Shown: positions 13,962 to 22,121 of the stretch, piece after piece
Layout of the letters: the number at the start of each line of letters is the position of its first letter
Position numbering within the stretch: position 1 is the stretch's first letter
Assembly: GCF_012922555.1 (NCBI RefSeq)
Contig: NZ_WIPK01000001.1
Coordinates: 744,001-808,000 of the forward strand
Source of the DNA: Paraclostridium dentum
GTDB lineage: Bacteria > Bacillota > Clostridia > Peptostreptococcales > Peptostreptococcaceae
Direction of reading: 5' to 3'
DNA length: 64,000 bases
Notes under the pieces: generated by a model
The model's database searches: none
What the model was told of the DNA's origin: nothing
What the model saw: the letters and a program-made list of their open reading frames with translations, nothing else
Position numbers and translations under genes: made by a program

Positions 13962-15632
13962 AACTATGAGGCCTTAGATGCGTTTGGAGTCAATGTTTCT
14001 GCTGCATCATTGGAGAATAGCGAGTATGTAAAAAGCTTAGGCAAGTCATGGAATCAATTATCCGATAATGAAAAAATGATGGCTGTTTATAATGAGGTTG
14101 TCAGACAAGGTGCTTCAGCTAAAGGGTTAGCAGCACAAGAAGCAGATCAGTTCGGAATGAAGATGAAATTATTAAAACAAAAGATAATGGAAACTGTTGC
14201 AAGTATTGGTGAAAAACTTCTCCCTGTATTAGAGCCTTTGATTGAAAAGTTTATGAAAACAGTTGAGAAAATAGCTGATTGGGTTAAAGAGAATCCAGAG
14301 CTTACGCGGACTATATTAGCTGTTGTAGGTGCTATAGGGGTCTTTATGTTGATAGTAGGTCCAATCGTTTCTCTTATAGGAAGTATAGCTATGGCTATGG
14401 CTGGACTAACCTTGGCGAGTATGCCTGTTATTCTTACTGTATTGGCTGTTGTTGCTGTTATAGGCATTTTAGTTGCTGCTGGTATATGGTTAATAGCTAA
14501 TTGGGGCGAAATAAAGCAAGCAGCTTCCGATATGTGCGATAGAATAGGCGAAGCTTGGAATAACCTTAAGCAATGGGCGGTAGATACTTACAATGGTATA
14601 GTTGAATCTATAAGCACCGCTTGGGAAAATATGAAAACTTCATTTTCTAACGCTTGGAATAGTTGTGTTGAAACAGTATCGGCTGCTTGGGAGTGGATTA
14701 AATTAGCTGTTCAAGCTGGGCTACAATTTGTTGGCGATCTTATAGGGTTAGCTTTTGACATTATAACTCTTCCTTGGCAATTTATATGGCAAAACTGTGG
14801 CGATTATGTTATTCAAGCTTGGGAATGGATAAAAACAACTATAGGTGATGGCCTTAATTTTGTTGGTGATAAGGTTAAAGAAGGTTGGGACAAAGTTATG
14901 AGTGTTACACAGCCAGCGTGGGACGCTATTACGGGTTACATATCTGGTAAATGGGATCAACTTAAAGGTTGGGCTTCTGAAAAGTTTAACGCTATAAAAG
15001 ACGCTGTATCTCAAGCTTGGGAAATTACTAAATCGGCATCTTCTGAAGCTTGGGGAATAATTACAGGCGCATTATCAGATAAATGGAATGAGATAAAAGA
15101 TAAGGCTTCAGAAAAGTTTAACACGGTTAAAACCACTGTATCTAATGCATGGAATAGTATAAAAGATACAACTAGTACAGTATGGGGAAATGTAAAGGAC
15201 AGTGTTTCTAAAACTTGGGATAATATCAAAGATACAGTTAAAAGAGGTGTCGATAAGCTTAAATCTTTAGTTAATTTTAAATGGGACCTTCCAAAGCTTA
15301 AGATGCCACACATCACAACAAGTGGTAAATTCTCAATCAATCCACCTTCTGTACCTCATTTCGGAATAGAGTGGAAGTCTGCTGGTGGTATCTTCCGTAG
15401 ACCTACAGTATTAGGTAGCGGGTACGGGGTAGGAGATAAGCACAGAGGTGCTGGAAGTAATGCGGAAGCTGTATTGCCTTTGAACAAGCTTCCAGAACTT
15501 TTAGGACTTGATAAAAACGAAGGAAAACAGTTGGTAGTTAATATAGAAGAATTTAATAATAATACAGAGCAAGACATAGAAAGCTTATGTAATGAGATAG
15601 CTTTCCAATTAAAAAGAAGGAGAGTGGTTTAA
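13962..15632 (+). CDS. tape measure protein, exon 2
   Basis: This exon encodes the C-terminal 556 residues of the tape measure; with exon 1 the protein is about 726 residues. It continues NYEALDAFGVNVSAASLENS, followed by the QFGMKMKLLKQKIMETVAS helix. Several hydrophobic segments (near TILAVVGAIGVFMLIVG and LTVLAVVAVIGILVAAG) follow, then a run of Trp-containing repeats (such as AWEWIK, KWDQLKGWASEKFN) and a C-terminal Gly-rich domain. It sets tail length and may enter the host membrane on injection. A TTG at 13959 is part of the intron end, not a start. The stop overlaps the ATG of the next gene. Confidence 0.88.
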   Translation, partial: NYEALDAFGVNVSAASLENSEYVKSLGKSWNQLSDNEKMMAVYNEVVRQGASAKGLAAQEADQFGMKMKLLKQKIMETVASIGEKLLPVLEPLIEKFMKTVEKIADWVKENPELTRTILAVVGAIGVFMLIVGPIVSLIGSIAMAMAGLTLASMPVILTVLAVVAVIGILVAAGIWLIANWGEIKQAASDMCDRIGEAWNNLKQWAVDTYNGIVESISTAWENMKTSFSNAWNSCVETVSAAWEWIKLAVQAGLQFVGDLIGLAFDIITLPWQFIWQNCGDYVIQAWEWIKTTIGDGLNFVGDKVKEGWDKVMSVTQPAWDAITGYISGKWDQLKGWASEKFNAIKDAVSQAWEITKSASSEAWGIITGALSDKWNEIKDKASEKFNTVKTTVSNAWNSIKDTTSTVWGNVKDSVSKTWDNIKDTVKRGVDKLKSLVNFKWDLPKLKMPHITTSGKFSINPPSVPHFGIEWKSAGGIFRRPTVLGSGYGVGDKHRGAGSNAEAVLPLNKLPELLGLDKNEGKQLVVNIEEFNNNTEQDIESLCNEIAFQLKRRRVV

Positions 15633-16024
15633 TGGATATCCTATACAATTCAATAAGTTTTAAAACTCATTTAGGGTTGAAGTGGAAGAAATCAAACCAC
15701 CTCAATTCTTTTGAGGATAATGTTGAGATAAGAGATATACAAGGCGCTTCGGGGGCATTAATAATAGACCTCGGAGGTCAAAAGAATAAAGATATAGAAA
15801 TAGTGTGCAATTTAGATGGTAGAGGTTTGCCCTTGCCAAACTTGCAAAAGTCTATAATATCATCACTTAAACCCGACAAGAATTATCATAGGTTAGAATT
15901 TTCGGATGGTTTTAAGTTTGATGCTATTGTAAAGGGGCAGATAGTTTTTAATGAGTTATTTAATGACTTTTATGAGGTGTCAATAGTATTTTCAGCTAAG
16001 GAGGTAAGGGATGCAGTTATATAA
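15632..16024 (+). CDS. distal tail protein (Dit-like)
   Basis: The 130-residue protein lies between the tape measure and the tail-tip protease gene, where Dit is expected. It is beta-rich with GASGALIIDLGGQKNKDIEI and YEVSIVFSAKEVRD segments similar to Dit N-terminal domains. Dit forms the hexameric hub that joins the tail tube to the receptor-binding apparatus. It overlaps neighbours on both sides (1 nt and 14 nt), so translation is coupled. Confidence 0.75.
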   Translation: MDILYNSISFKTHLGLKWKKSNHLNSFEDNVEIRDIQGASGALIIDLGGQKNKDIEIVCNLDGRGLPLPNLQKSIISSLKPDKNYHRLEFSDGFKFDAIVKGQIVFNELFNDFYEVSIVFSAKEVRDAVI

Positions 16025-18842
16025 AAAAGACGGGATAACCCTTATAGGAAATATCGAAAAAATCCTTTCTTGTGAAGCTGAGGAGGAAAGAAATGGATTA
16101 TTTGAAGCAGTGCTTGACTGTCCTTTGAATAATCCTCTTTTTAATGACTTTGTAGAGGAAAATATAATAGTTTGTAAACCTAATGACATTCAAGATAATC
16201 AAGCATTTAGAATATATAATACTACTAAGTTTATGAATAATGTAAAAACTGTGTACGCTAGGCATATAAGTTTTGACTTGGCTTATGACTTTTTAGATAC
16301 CTTGATTTTAACTAATTCTAGTTGTGAAAATGCTTTAAATGAAATTTTTAGACAGTCTCAATTCTCAAAACATTATAGAGGGTATTCGGATATAATCCAA
16401 GCGCAAAATTATTCTATGGAACTTGCAAATTGTTTGGAGGCTATAGCTGGCAAAGAAGGATCTATTATAGATACTTTTGGTAACGGAGCTGAAATATTAA
16501 GGGATAACACGAATTTTCATGTGCTTAATAAAAGAGGTCACGACAATAGTGTTACGATAGAGTATAGTAAAAACTTAACGGGATTTGAACTTAATACAGA
16601 CTTCCAAGGACTTATTACCAAAATAAAGCCTTATGCAAAATATAAGAATGAAGATAATGAAGAAGTTGTTATAAAGGGTGATTTTATTAACTCGCCTAAT
16701 CATGATTCGTTTTCACATTCATATATAAGGGCTATTGACTATTCAGATAAATTTTCTAATGACGAAGTTCCTACGGTTGCCAAACTTAATTATTTGGCGG
16801 AACAAGAATATTTAGTTAATAAAGTTCACATACCTAAAGCTAACTATAAGATTGAGTTTATACCGCTCAGTAGGTGTATTGGGTATAGTGATATTGAGGA
16901 TAGGATAAGTATATGTGACACAGTAACAGTTATAGATAGTCGATACGGGATTGACACTAAAGCTAAAGTTATTAAATATAAATATGACGTAATAAATCAA
17001 ATGTATTTATCAATGGAACTTGGCGAACCTAGAACCACTTTAGGAGATATAATAACATCTAATGATGGAAAAGACGGGGAAAATGGTAAAGATGGCCAAG
17101 ACGGAGCACAAGGTCCCCCTGGTAAAGATGGCGATATCGAGAATATGCCAGACACGCTGCCTGCTATACCTACATTAACGGGTAAAGTTTTTGGTATGGG
17201 AACCATTGAATTGTCATGGACTTTTGATAGTGCTTTGTATTATGACTATGAATTATACGCTAGTAAAACCAAGGATTTTACCCCTAATACGTTTGATTTA
17301 ATCCATGCTGGTAAATCGAGTTCTTTTGCTTACAAAGTTATGGCTTGTGATACGTGGTATTTTAAAGTATGTGCTAAGAATAGCCACAACAGAAGGACTC
17401 CATTTTCTAATCAAGTTGCTATTACTGTTAAAAAAGAAGAAGATATGTCAAATTATTTTAGTGATATTGCTATAGGAAAAGCTGTTGTTCAATCTTTAAG
17501 TGCTGATTACATGGAAGCTGGAATTATAAAAGCTCATTGGGTTGAATTAAAAGGAGCTTCTGTTATAGATGGTAATGGTAAGCGTACATTTGATATCGAC
17601 AGCTTCGGAAGAATAACCTTAATGCCAAGTGTTTTTAAAATGATGATTGATGGCAAAGAGGAAGGTGTAGTAACTGAAAGTAAACTTTTAGCTACTAAAA
17701 ATGAATTAAGTCATACAATTACAGAAATTGGATCGCCTAATATAGTTTCTAACTCAGACTTTGAAGCCGATGGACATAATTGGTTTATTCATGCAGGAGC
17801 TACTATAGATTATAATGCAAATTCTTACCTAGGCAATCAGTATGGCAAGATGGTTGGTATTACAAGTAATTACGGTGGTGGTTTATTCCAAAAAATAAAA
17901 ACTATGCCTGGTGAAAAATACACTGTAAGCTTTTATGCCCTTGCACAAAACTTACAACCATTAGTAACAAATATAGGAATTGAAGGGATTAATGTTATAT
18001 CTCTTGAAAATGAGCCAGGTTTCAAACGCTGGACATTTGAATTTGTGGCAACAAAGGAAACCCATACATTTGTAGCTTATGCTATTCATCCTGGAACATT
18101 TTTTATCGGAAGGATAATGATAAATAAAGGACCATTAAGGGAATATAGCAGTAGACAAGACGAAATTTATTCTAAAACGGTTAGACTAGATGGTACTGGA
18201 GTTAATATTGAAAGTCCTAATTGTAGAACTAAAACTAATATAGATACTAATGGAATGGAAGTTACAGACACAAAAGATAATACGTCTATTCTATCTGCTA
18301 AAGATGGTGATGTTGTTGCAAAAGGTGGCCATTTTAAAGTTACACATCCTCAAAACGGAGAAATAGTACTTTGGGGGAGAGATGTTGTTATTAATAATGG
18401 TAGGGCTTTAGTTGGAACTGGAAATGTAAGCGAGATAGGAGCAAACAAGCTTTATATAAATTATCTGAATGATTTTTTTAATGGGGTGCATATAGGTGGA
18501 AGCGTGGCAATTTCAGAAAACCTACAAGTTAACAATCATGATGTGATAACTAGTAAAGGTTTCGCTTCTACCCCATTTGGGTTTCATATTTTTTCTACTG
18601 GATTAATTCTTCAGTGGGGTACATTCTCAGGATTCGGTGACGGTGATACGACTGTATATTATGCAACTGAATTTCCTAATGAATGTGTTCATTTCAATCC
18701 AGTTTTTGAAGGTGACAGAGATACAATGTTCGATGTTCACGCTTATGATGTTAATAGGATAAACGCTAAAGTGATTACGAAATTTATGTATGGATTCAAT
18801 GATAGAAGTAGAATGATTAAATGGTATGCTATAGGCTATTAG
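16011..18842 (+). CDS. tail-tip protein (Tal) with collagen-like and FN3 regions
   Basis: The 943-residue baseplate/tail-tip protein is modular. Residues 1 to about 340 form the Tal hub: LYKKDGITLIGNIEKIL at the start and FNSPNHDSFSHSYIR-like hub motifs. About residues 350-376 carry G-x-y collagen-like repeats (GKDGENGKDGQDGAQGPPG). A fibronectin type III-like domain follows (IPTLTGKVFGMGTIELSWTF, to about 475). Next is a segment with IKAHWVELKGASVIDGN, then a carbohydrate-binding-like jelly roll (SNYGGGLFQKIKTMPGEKYT). The C-terminus probably contacts the receptor. It starts inside dit behind AAGGAGGTAAGGG. Confidence 0.85.
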   Translation: MQLYKKDGITLIGNIEKILSCEAEEERNGLFEAVLDCPLNNPLFNDFVEENIIVCKPNDIQDNQAFRIYNTTKFMNNVKTVYARHISFDLAYDFLDTLILTNSSCENALNEIFRQSQFSKHYRGYSDIIQAQNYSMELANCLEAIAGKEGSIIDTFGNGAEILRDNTNFHVLNKRGHDNSVTIEYSKNLTGFELNTDFQGLITKIKPYAKYKNEDNEEVVIKGDFINSPNHDSFSHSYIRAIDYSDKFSNDEVPTVAKLNYLAEQEYLVNKVHIPKANYKIEFIPLSRCIGYSDIEDRISICDTVTVIDSRYGIDTKAKVIKYKYDVINQMYLSMELGEPRTTLGDIITSNDGKDGENGKDGQDGAQGPPGKDGDIENMPDTLPAIPTLTGKVFGMGTIELSWTFDSALYYDYELYASKTKDFTPNTFDLIHAGKSSSFAYKVMACDTWYFKVCAKNSHNRRTPFSNQVAITVKKEEDMSNYFSDIAIGKAVVQSLSADYMEAGIIKAHWVELKGASVIDGNGKRTFDIDSFGRITLMPSVFKMMIDGKEEGVVTESKLLATKNELSHTITEIGSPNIVSNSDFEADGHNWFIHAGATIDYNANSYLGNQYGKMVGITSNYGGGLFQKIKTMPGEKYTVSFYALAQNLQPLVTNIGIEGINVISLENEPGFKRWTFEFVATKETHTFVAYAIHPGTFFIGRIMINKGPLREYSSRQDEIYSKTVRLDGTGVNIESPNCRTKTNIDTNGMEVTDTKDNTSILSAKDGDVVAKGGHFKVTHPQNGEIVLWGRDVVINNGRALVGTGNVSEIGANKLYINYLNDFFNGVHIGGSVAISENLQVNNHDVITSKGFASTPFGFHIFSTGLILQWGTFSGFGDGDTTVYYATEFPNECVHFNPVFEGDRDTMFDVHAYDVNRINAKVITKFMYGFNDRSRMIKWYAIGY

Positions 18843-18853
18843 GAGGTATGTTT

Positions 18854-19183
18854 ATGTATCTTAGATTATATGAAAACGGTGAGTATTCTTTTATCGTAGA
18901 GGAGTTGAAAAAAGATGGAGACATTTTAATTACACAAGAAGATTATGATAAATTTCATGAACTCCAATCTCAATGCAAGCAGTTCAAAGTTAAGGATTCA
19001 ACCAAAACTAATTTGTTTGAAATATTAGAGGTTGTTGAGAATAACCATGTGTTCAATAAGTCTGAAAATGAATTGTTGAAAGAGGAGCAATATGTACAAA
19101 ACAATGAAATGATAGCTAATATGCTTGCTATTACAGAAATGTATGAAATGTTAATTAACTTAAAGAATAATTTAAAGGGGTGA
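18854..19183 (+). CDS. small tail-associated phage protein
   Basis: I use ATG 18854, 7 nt after TAGGAGG; upstream in-frame starts fall inside the tail-tip gene or too close to the ribosome site. The 109-residue product opens YLRLYENGEYSFIVEELKKD and ends in a helix-rich acidic tail (MIANMLAITEMYEMLINLK). Proteins of this size occur between the tail fibre and XkdX genes in PBSX-like phages and may be minor tail or fibre-assembly factors. Function not established. Confidence 0.65.
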   Translation: MYLRLYENGEYSFIVEELKKDGDILITQEDYDKFHELQSQCKQFKVKDSTKTNLFEILEVVENNHVFNKSENELLKEEQYVQNNEMIANMLAITEMYEMLINLKNNLKG

Positions 19184-19187
19184 TTAT

Positions 19188-19289
19188 ATGGTAGAGATAT
19201 ATGCTATTTTAATAAAAAAAGGAATTAAAAAAGTAGAAGATGTTCCTATTGAAATAAAACATCAAGTTGAAAAAAGACTTGAACAATAA
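19188..19289 (+). CDS. XkdX-like short phage protein
   Basis: A 33-residue frame begins at ATG 19188 behind AAAGGGGTGATTAT: MVEIYAILIKKGIKKVEDVP, then IEIKHQVEKRLEQ. Its size, the I..KG.K...DVP core and the place just after the tail genes match the XkdX family, found in PBSX and many Firmicute phages with unknown role. It starts 4 nt past the previous stop. Confidence 0.75.
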   Translation: MVEIYAILIKKGIKKVEDVPIEIKHQVEKRLEQ

Positions 19290-19333
19290 GGAGGTATGTA
19301 AATATTTACAATAGAATTTACAAAACCTTAGTT

Positions 19334-19365
19334 AAAAAAAGACCTCAAAGTGAAGGTCTTTTTTA
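19334..19365 (+). terminator. intrinsic terminator before the lysis genes
   Basis: AAAAAAGACCT pairs with AGGTCTTTTTT around CAAAGTGA. It separates the tail operon from the holin gene. Confidence 0.75.
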
Positions 19366-19389
19366 ATACTAAAAACCGAGGAGGAATAG

Positions 19390-19674
19390 ATGGATTTTAT
19401 AACATTAATACAGAATGTAGGATTTCCAATAGCTTGTTGTGCTGCTCTTGGATACTATTTAAATAATAAAGATAAAGCAGATAGAGAAGAAAGAAAAGAA
19501 GATAAAATTGCAGATAGAGTTAGAGAAGATAAAATATTAGAAACTAATGCTAAACTGTTAGCTACAAATGAACAGTTAGCAGAAAGCGTAGAAATAATAG
19601 CAAAAGATATGAGAAATGACATAACTAGAACAGAAAATAAAATAGATAAAATATTAGAAAAGGTTAGTGTTTAA
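19390..19674 (+). CDS. BhlA/UviB-like holin
   Basis: The 94-residue protein has a single N-terminal membrane segment (FITLIQNVGFPIACCAALGY) followed by a very charged helical tail (NNKDKADREERKEDKIADRV and on). This is the layout of BhlA/UviB-type holin-like peptides of clostridial phages and plasmids. It lies directly before the endolysin and presumably permeabilises the membrane to release it. Start ATG 19390 follows CCGAGGAGGAATAG. Confidence 0.8.
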   Translation: MDFITLIQNVGFPIACCAALGYYLNNKDKADREERKEDKIADRVREDKILETNAKLLATNEQLAESVEIIAKDMRNDITRTENKIDKILEKVSV

Positions 19675-19684
19675 TTATGACAAT

Positions 19685-19834
19685 ATGTATAACATTAAAA
19701 ATTATGATTAGTATTAAACAAAAAACATTTATACAGGGTTTACATTTGCAAAACATAACCCCTTTATAAAATATGAAGACTATTTTAAAATAGCAAAATC
19801 AAAAATAGAACTATTAAATTTAGGAGGTAATTAA
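19685..19834 (+). pseudogene. decayed short frame between holin and endolysin
   Basis: Reading from ATG 19685 gives MYNIKNYD, two in-frame stops, then an open stretch (TGFTFAKHNPFIKYEDYFKI and on) that ends at 19834, 2 nt before the endolysin ATG. The coding-like second half suggests a gene broken by stop codons. No family recognised. Chance open sequence is possible. Confidence 0.35.
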
Positions 19835-19836
19835 TT

Positions 19837-20616
19837 ATGAAAAAAGTTTATTTAGATCCAGGTCATGGAGGAACAGATTCAGGAGCAATAGGAAATGGAA
19901 TTAAAGAGAAGGATATAGTACTAGCTGTCGCTAAGAAAGTAGAATCAAAATTAAAAAAATGTAATCTAGACATAAGAATGGCAAGAACAACAGATGATTT
20001 TAAAACTCTAGAATATAGAAGTACAGATGCAAATAGCTGGGGAGCAGATTGCTTTGTATCTATACATACAAATAGTGCAGACGCAACTTCTGCCCAAGGT
20101 GTAGAAACTTATTGTTACAAGTTTGCATATAGACCCTTAGCTGACAAGGTTCATGAGGAAATCATAGCTTCTAAAACTTACACTAAAAATAGAGGTGTTA
20201 AGGAAGGTAATTTCCATGTTGTGAGAGAGACTAATATGGATGCTTGTTTAGTAGAATTAGCATTTATTTCTAACTCAGAAGATGCTAACTTATTAAAGAA
20301 TAAACAAGAAGAGTTTGCAACAGCTATAGCTAAAGGTATATGTACATATTTAGGTGTAACTTATGTAGATGATAGTCAAACATCACCAAGTGAAGGATTT
20401 GCAAATGGAGATTACTCAGGAAAAAGAGCTAGAGTTACAGCAGATGTTTTAAATGTAAGATGGGATAGAGGTACTGAATATGATGTTATAGGCCAAGTTA
20501 AAAATGGTGATATAGTTAACTTACAATATTGCTTAAATGGATGGATAAGTATCGATGGATTTAGTGGTAACAAAGGACTTGGGTATGTTAATTCTTATTA
20601 TTTAGAGTTAGTCTAA
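19837..20616 (+). CDS. endolysin: N-acetylmuramoyl-L-alanine amidase with SH3 domain
   Basis: The 259-residue phage lysin has an Amidase_3 catalytic domain at about residues 1-175. Zinc ligands are visible: DPGHGG (His), a Glu in IKEKDIV, SIHTN (His), and the catalytic Glu in CLVELAFISN. A linker (about 176-195) leads to a bacterial SH3 wall-binding domain (VTADVLNVRWDRGTEYDVIG to the end). It cleaves the amide bond between MurNAc and L-Ala. The start follows TAGGAGGTAATTAATT. The protein at 39166-39831 is a close paralogue of the catalytic domain. Confidence 0.92.
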   Translation: MKKVYLDPGHGGTDSGAIGNGIKEKDIVLAVAKKVESKLKKCNLDIRMARTTDDFKTLEYRSTDANSWGADCFVSIHTNSADATSAQGVETYCYKFAYRPLADKVHEEIIASKTYTKNRGVKEGNFHVVRETNMDACLVELAFISNSEDANLLKNKQEEFATAIAKGICTYLGVTYVDDSQTSPSEGFANGDYSGKRARVTADVLNVRWDRGTEYDVIGQVKNGDIVNLQYCLNGWISIDGFSGNKGLGYVNSYYLELV

Positions 20617-20630
20617 TTATATAATAAAAA

Positions 20631-20658
20631 GGTCACTCCAATGTCAATAAGAGTGACC
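20631..20658 (+). terminator. hairpin after the endolysin gene
   Basis: GGTCACTC at 20631-20638 pairs with GAGTGACC at 20651-20658. The tail is TAATAAATT, so termination may be weak. It marks the right end of the phage module. Confidence 0.55.
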
Positions 20659-21301
20659 TAATAAATTAAAATGTCCTATATAATTTCTCTATATGCTTGA
20701 GGTAATTCAAGCCTAAAAGAAGGTAAGTTTAAATATCTGAATATATCTAAACTTAATATAATATATGTTTAAAATGTATTTTTGTGATATTTTTAGATTA
20801 TATATAAATTTTAAAATTTTTCAAATTTAAAGCTGATATATACATAAATTTAAAAATTTAAAGTATAATATAAATACAGTCTAAAGATTTTTGTAATCCT
20901 TATTAAGTAATAGACTTGCTTTAGTTATATATTCTTTTTTATTGAAATTTCCCCCATATTAGATTATGGGGGATTTACATTTTTGTAGAACTTTATTAAA
21001 TTATAAATGGAACATAAAAACAAACTAATTCATATATTATATCAATCTAAGTTGTTTGTAATTTAGATTTAATATGTTAACGAAATAAAAACAATATTTT
21101 TCTAATATCATGTTTATAAACATATGACATAATCTAGGTTAACTCCTTATATAAAACAAAGATCACTTATATAATGTAGGTGATTTTTGTTTTTAGTAAT
21201 AACTATTATCTTCGAGAGTACAAAGACCTCAAAGGAGTTAGATTAGAAGTTTAAATTTTATTTTTAGATTACGAAGTATATTCTAATTTAATAGCTTTAA
21301 T
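20659..21301. other. AT-rich intergenic region, no gene seen
   Basis: About 640 bp with no supported open frame. It holds a hairpin near 20724-20755 (AGTTTAAATAT with ATATCTAAACT), the C-tract hairpin at 20951-20972, and a degenerate copy of the repeated intergenic element (TCACTTATATAATGTAGGTG near 21165, followed by a T-rich tail). No att-like repeat matching the left phage edge was found. Confidence 0.6.
20946..20976. terminator. strong C/G-tract stem-loop
   Basis: CCCCCATA at 20951-20958 pairs perfectly with TATGGGGG at 20965-20972, with AAAT/ATTT extending the stem. It is followed by ACATTTTTG. It stands alone in an AT-rich intergenic region. Confidence 0.55.
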
Positions 21302-21338
21302 AAAAGAAGAACCTATAGTATTATAGGTTCTTCTTTTA
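21302..21338. terminator. bidirectional terminator after the SH3 protein gene
   Basis: AAAAGAAGAACCTATA pairs with TATAGGTTCTTCTTTTA. A near-identical hairpin lies at 22033-22070 after hcp, and about 45 bp next to each are also alike. Confidence 0.75.
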
Positions 21339-21359
21339 TATTTAGCTTATTTATTAATT

Positions 21360-21734
21360 TTATTGATATCTTAGATAATCAAAAGATACCCAACCTCTAC
21401 CATCCCAACTTCCGCTATAATTATAGGCTATATATACCCATGCCTTCCCATCGATCATTCTCATAGATTGGACTCTAACTTTAGTTCCATATGAAAGTGA
21501 TTCAATAACATTACCATTTACAGGTGCATACCTTACATTTAATTCATCAGCTGTTACATAGGCAAAGTTTATAGTCCCTTCTAAATCAGGCTCATATGGT
21601 CCATAAATTGAGTACATACTTACACTCGCCTTTGGAGCAACACTTTCAGCTTCAGATTGCTGAGTTGAAGCAAATGAGTTTATCGGTAAAGCTAAAGCTG
21701 ATAAAACCCCTAGTGATAAAATTATTTTTTTCAT
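21360..21734 (-). CDS. secreted SH3-domain protein
   Basis: The 124-residue protein has a Sec signal peptide (KKIILSLGVLSALALPINSF, cleavage likely after SFA near residue 23). It then has an acidic linker and one bacterial SH3 domain: ELNVRYAPVNGNVIESLSYG, RVQSMRMIDGKAWVYIAYN and GRGWVSFDYL. Bacterial SH3 domains bind peptidoglycan, and with no catalytic domain this is probably a wall-associated adaptor. The start follows AAGGGGGATTTTAA. It is monocistronic between a terminator and one copy of the repeated intergenic element. Confidence 0.8.
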   Translation of the reverse strand: MKKIILSLGVLSALALPINSFASTQQSEAESVAPKASVSMYSIYGPYEPDLEGTINFAYVTADELNVRYAPVNGNVIESLSYGTKVRVQSMRMIDGKAWVYIAYNYSGSWDGRGWVSFDYLRYQ

Positions 21735-21840
21735 TTAAAATCCCCCTTATGTATAAATTTAACATATATAGTATTTCTACTAAAACATCCTAATATCCTT
21801 CGAAAATGTTATAAAAATAACAAAAATAATAATTTTTTAT

Positions 21841-22000
21841 TTCTAAGTTGCAAGAATAATAAATAAAAAATTACATAACCTAAGATTAGGTTTTATACTA
21901 AAACTGTCTTACACATAGAACTATTTCCAGGAACAACGAAGACTATATACAATTTCTCCCTAAAAATCACTTACATTATGTAAGTGATTTTTATTTTTAG
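21841..22000 (+). repeat. repeated intergenic element, copy A (possible small RNA)
   Basis: About 160 nt closely match 23919-24075. Shared blocks include AAAAAATTACATAACCTAA, TAGGTTT.ATACTAAA, CTGTCTT.CACATA, GAAGACTATAT and a final hairpin TCACTTACAT/ATGTAAGTGA with a T-rich tail. The end looks like an intrinsic terminator on the plus strand, so the element may be a small RNA gene. No protein frame. Confidence 0.65.
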
Positions 22001-22032
22001 ATGACGAATTATTTTCTAATTTAATAGTTTTA

Positions 22033-22070
22033 ATAAAAAAAGAACCTATAATATTATAGGTTCTTTTTTT
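22033..22070. terminator. bidirectional terminator after hcp
   Basis: AAAAAAAGAACCTATAAT pairs with ATTATAGGTTCTTTTTTT, a long stem with a tiny loop. It serves the minus-strand hcp gene and resembles the hairpin at 21302-21338. Confidence 0.8.
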
Positions 22071-22121
22071 ATATTTCATTGTTTTCTATTTATATATTAT
22101 AGAATCAAGATATACCTACAT

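Larger units (their letters stand above)
1283..20616 (+). mobile_element. siphophage-type prophage, late module only
   Basis: Every gene from 1283 to 20616 is on the plus strand and follows the canonical siphophage late order: RusA, late regulator, terminase, portal, head protein, scaffold, capsid, connectors, major tail protein, G/GT chaperone, tape measure, Dit, Tal, XkdX, holin, amidase. I see no integrase, repressor, antirepressor, replication gene or excisionase, and no att-like direct repeats in the sequence just outside either end. It may be a decayed prophage, a PBSX-like domesticated particle or a gene-transfer-agent-like element. Confidence 0.9.

Noticed and set aside
13166-15632. 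Tape-measure gene read as a frameshifted pseudogene
   Set aside because: The interruption is 286 nt long with group I guide pairings, U/G splice boundaries and exact restoration of frame, so an intron explains it better.
1057-21000. att-site direct repeats bounding the prophage
   Set aside because: I compared the sequence outside 1283 and 20616 by eye and saw no repeat longer than chance in this AT-rich DNA.
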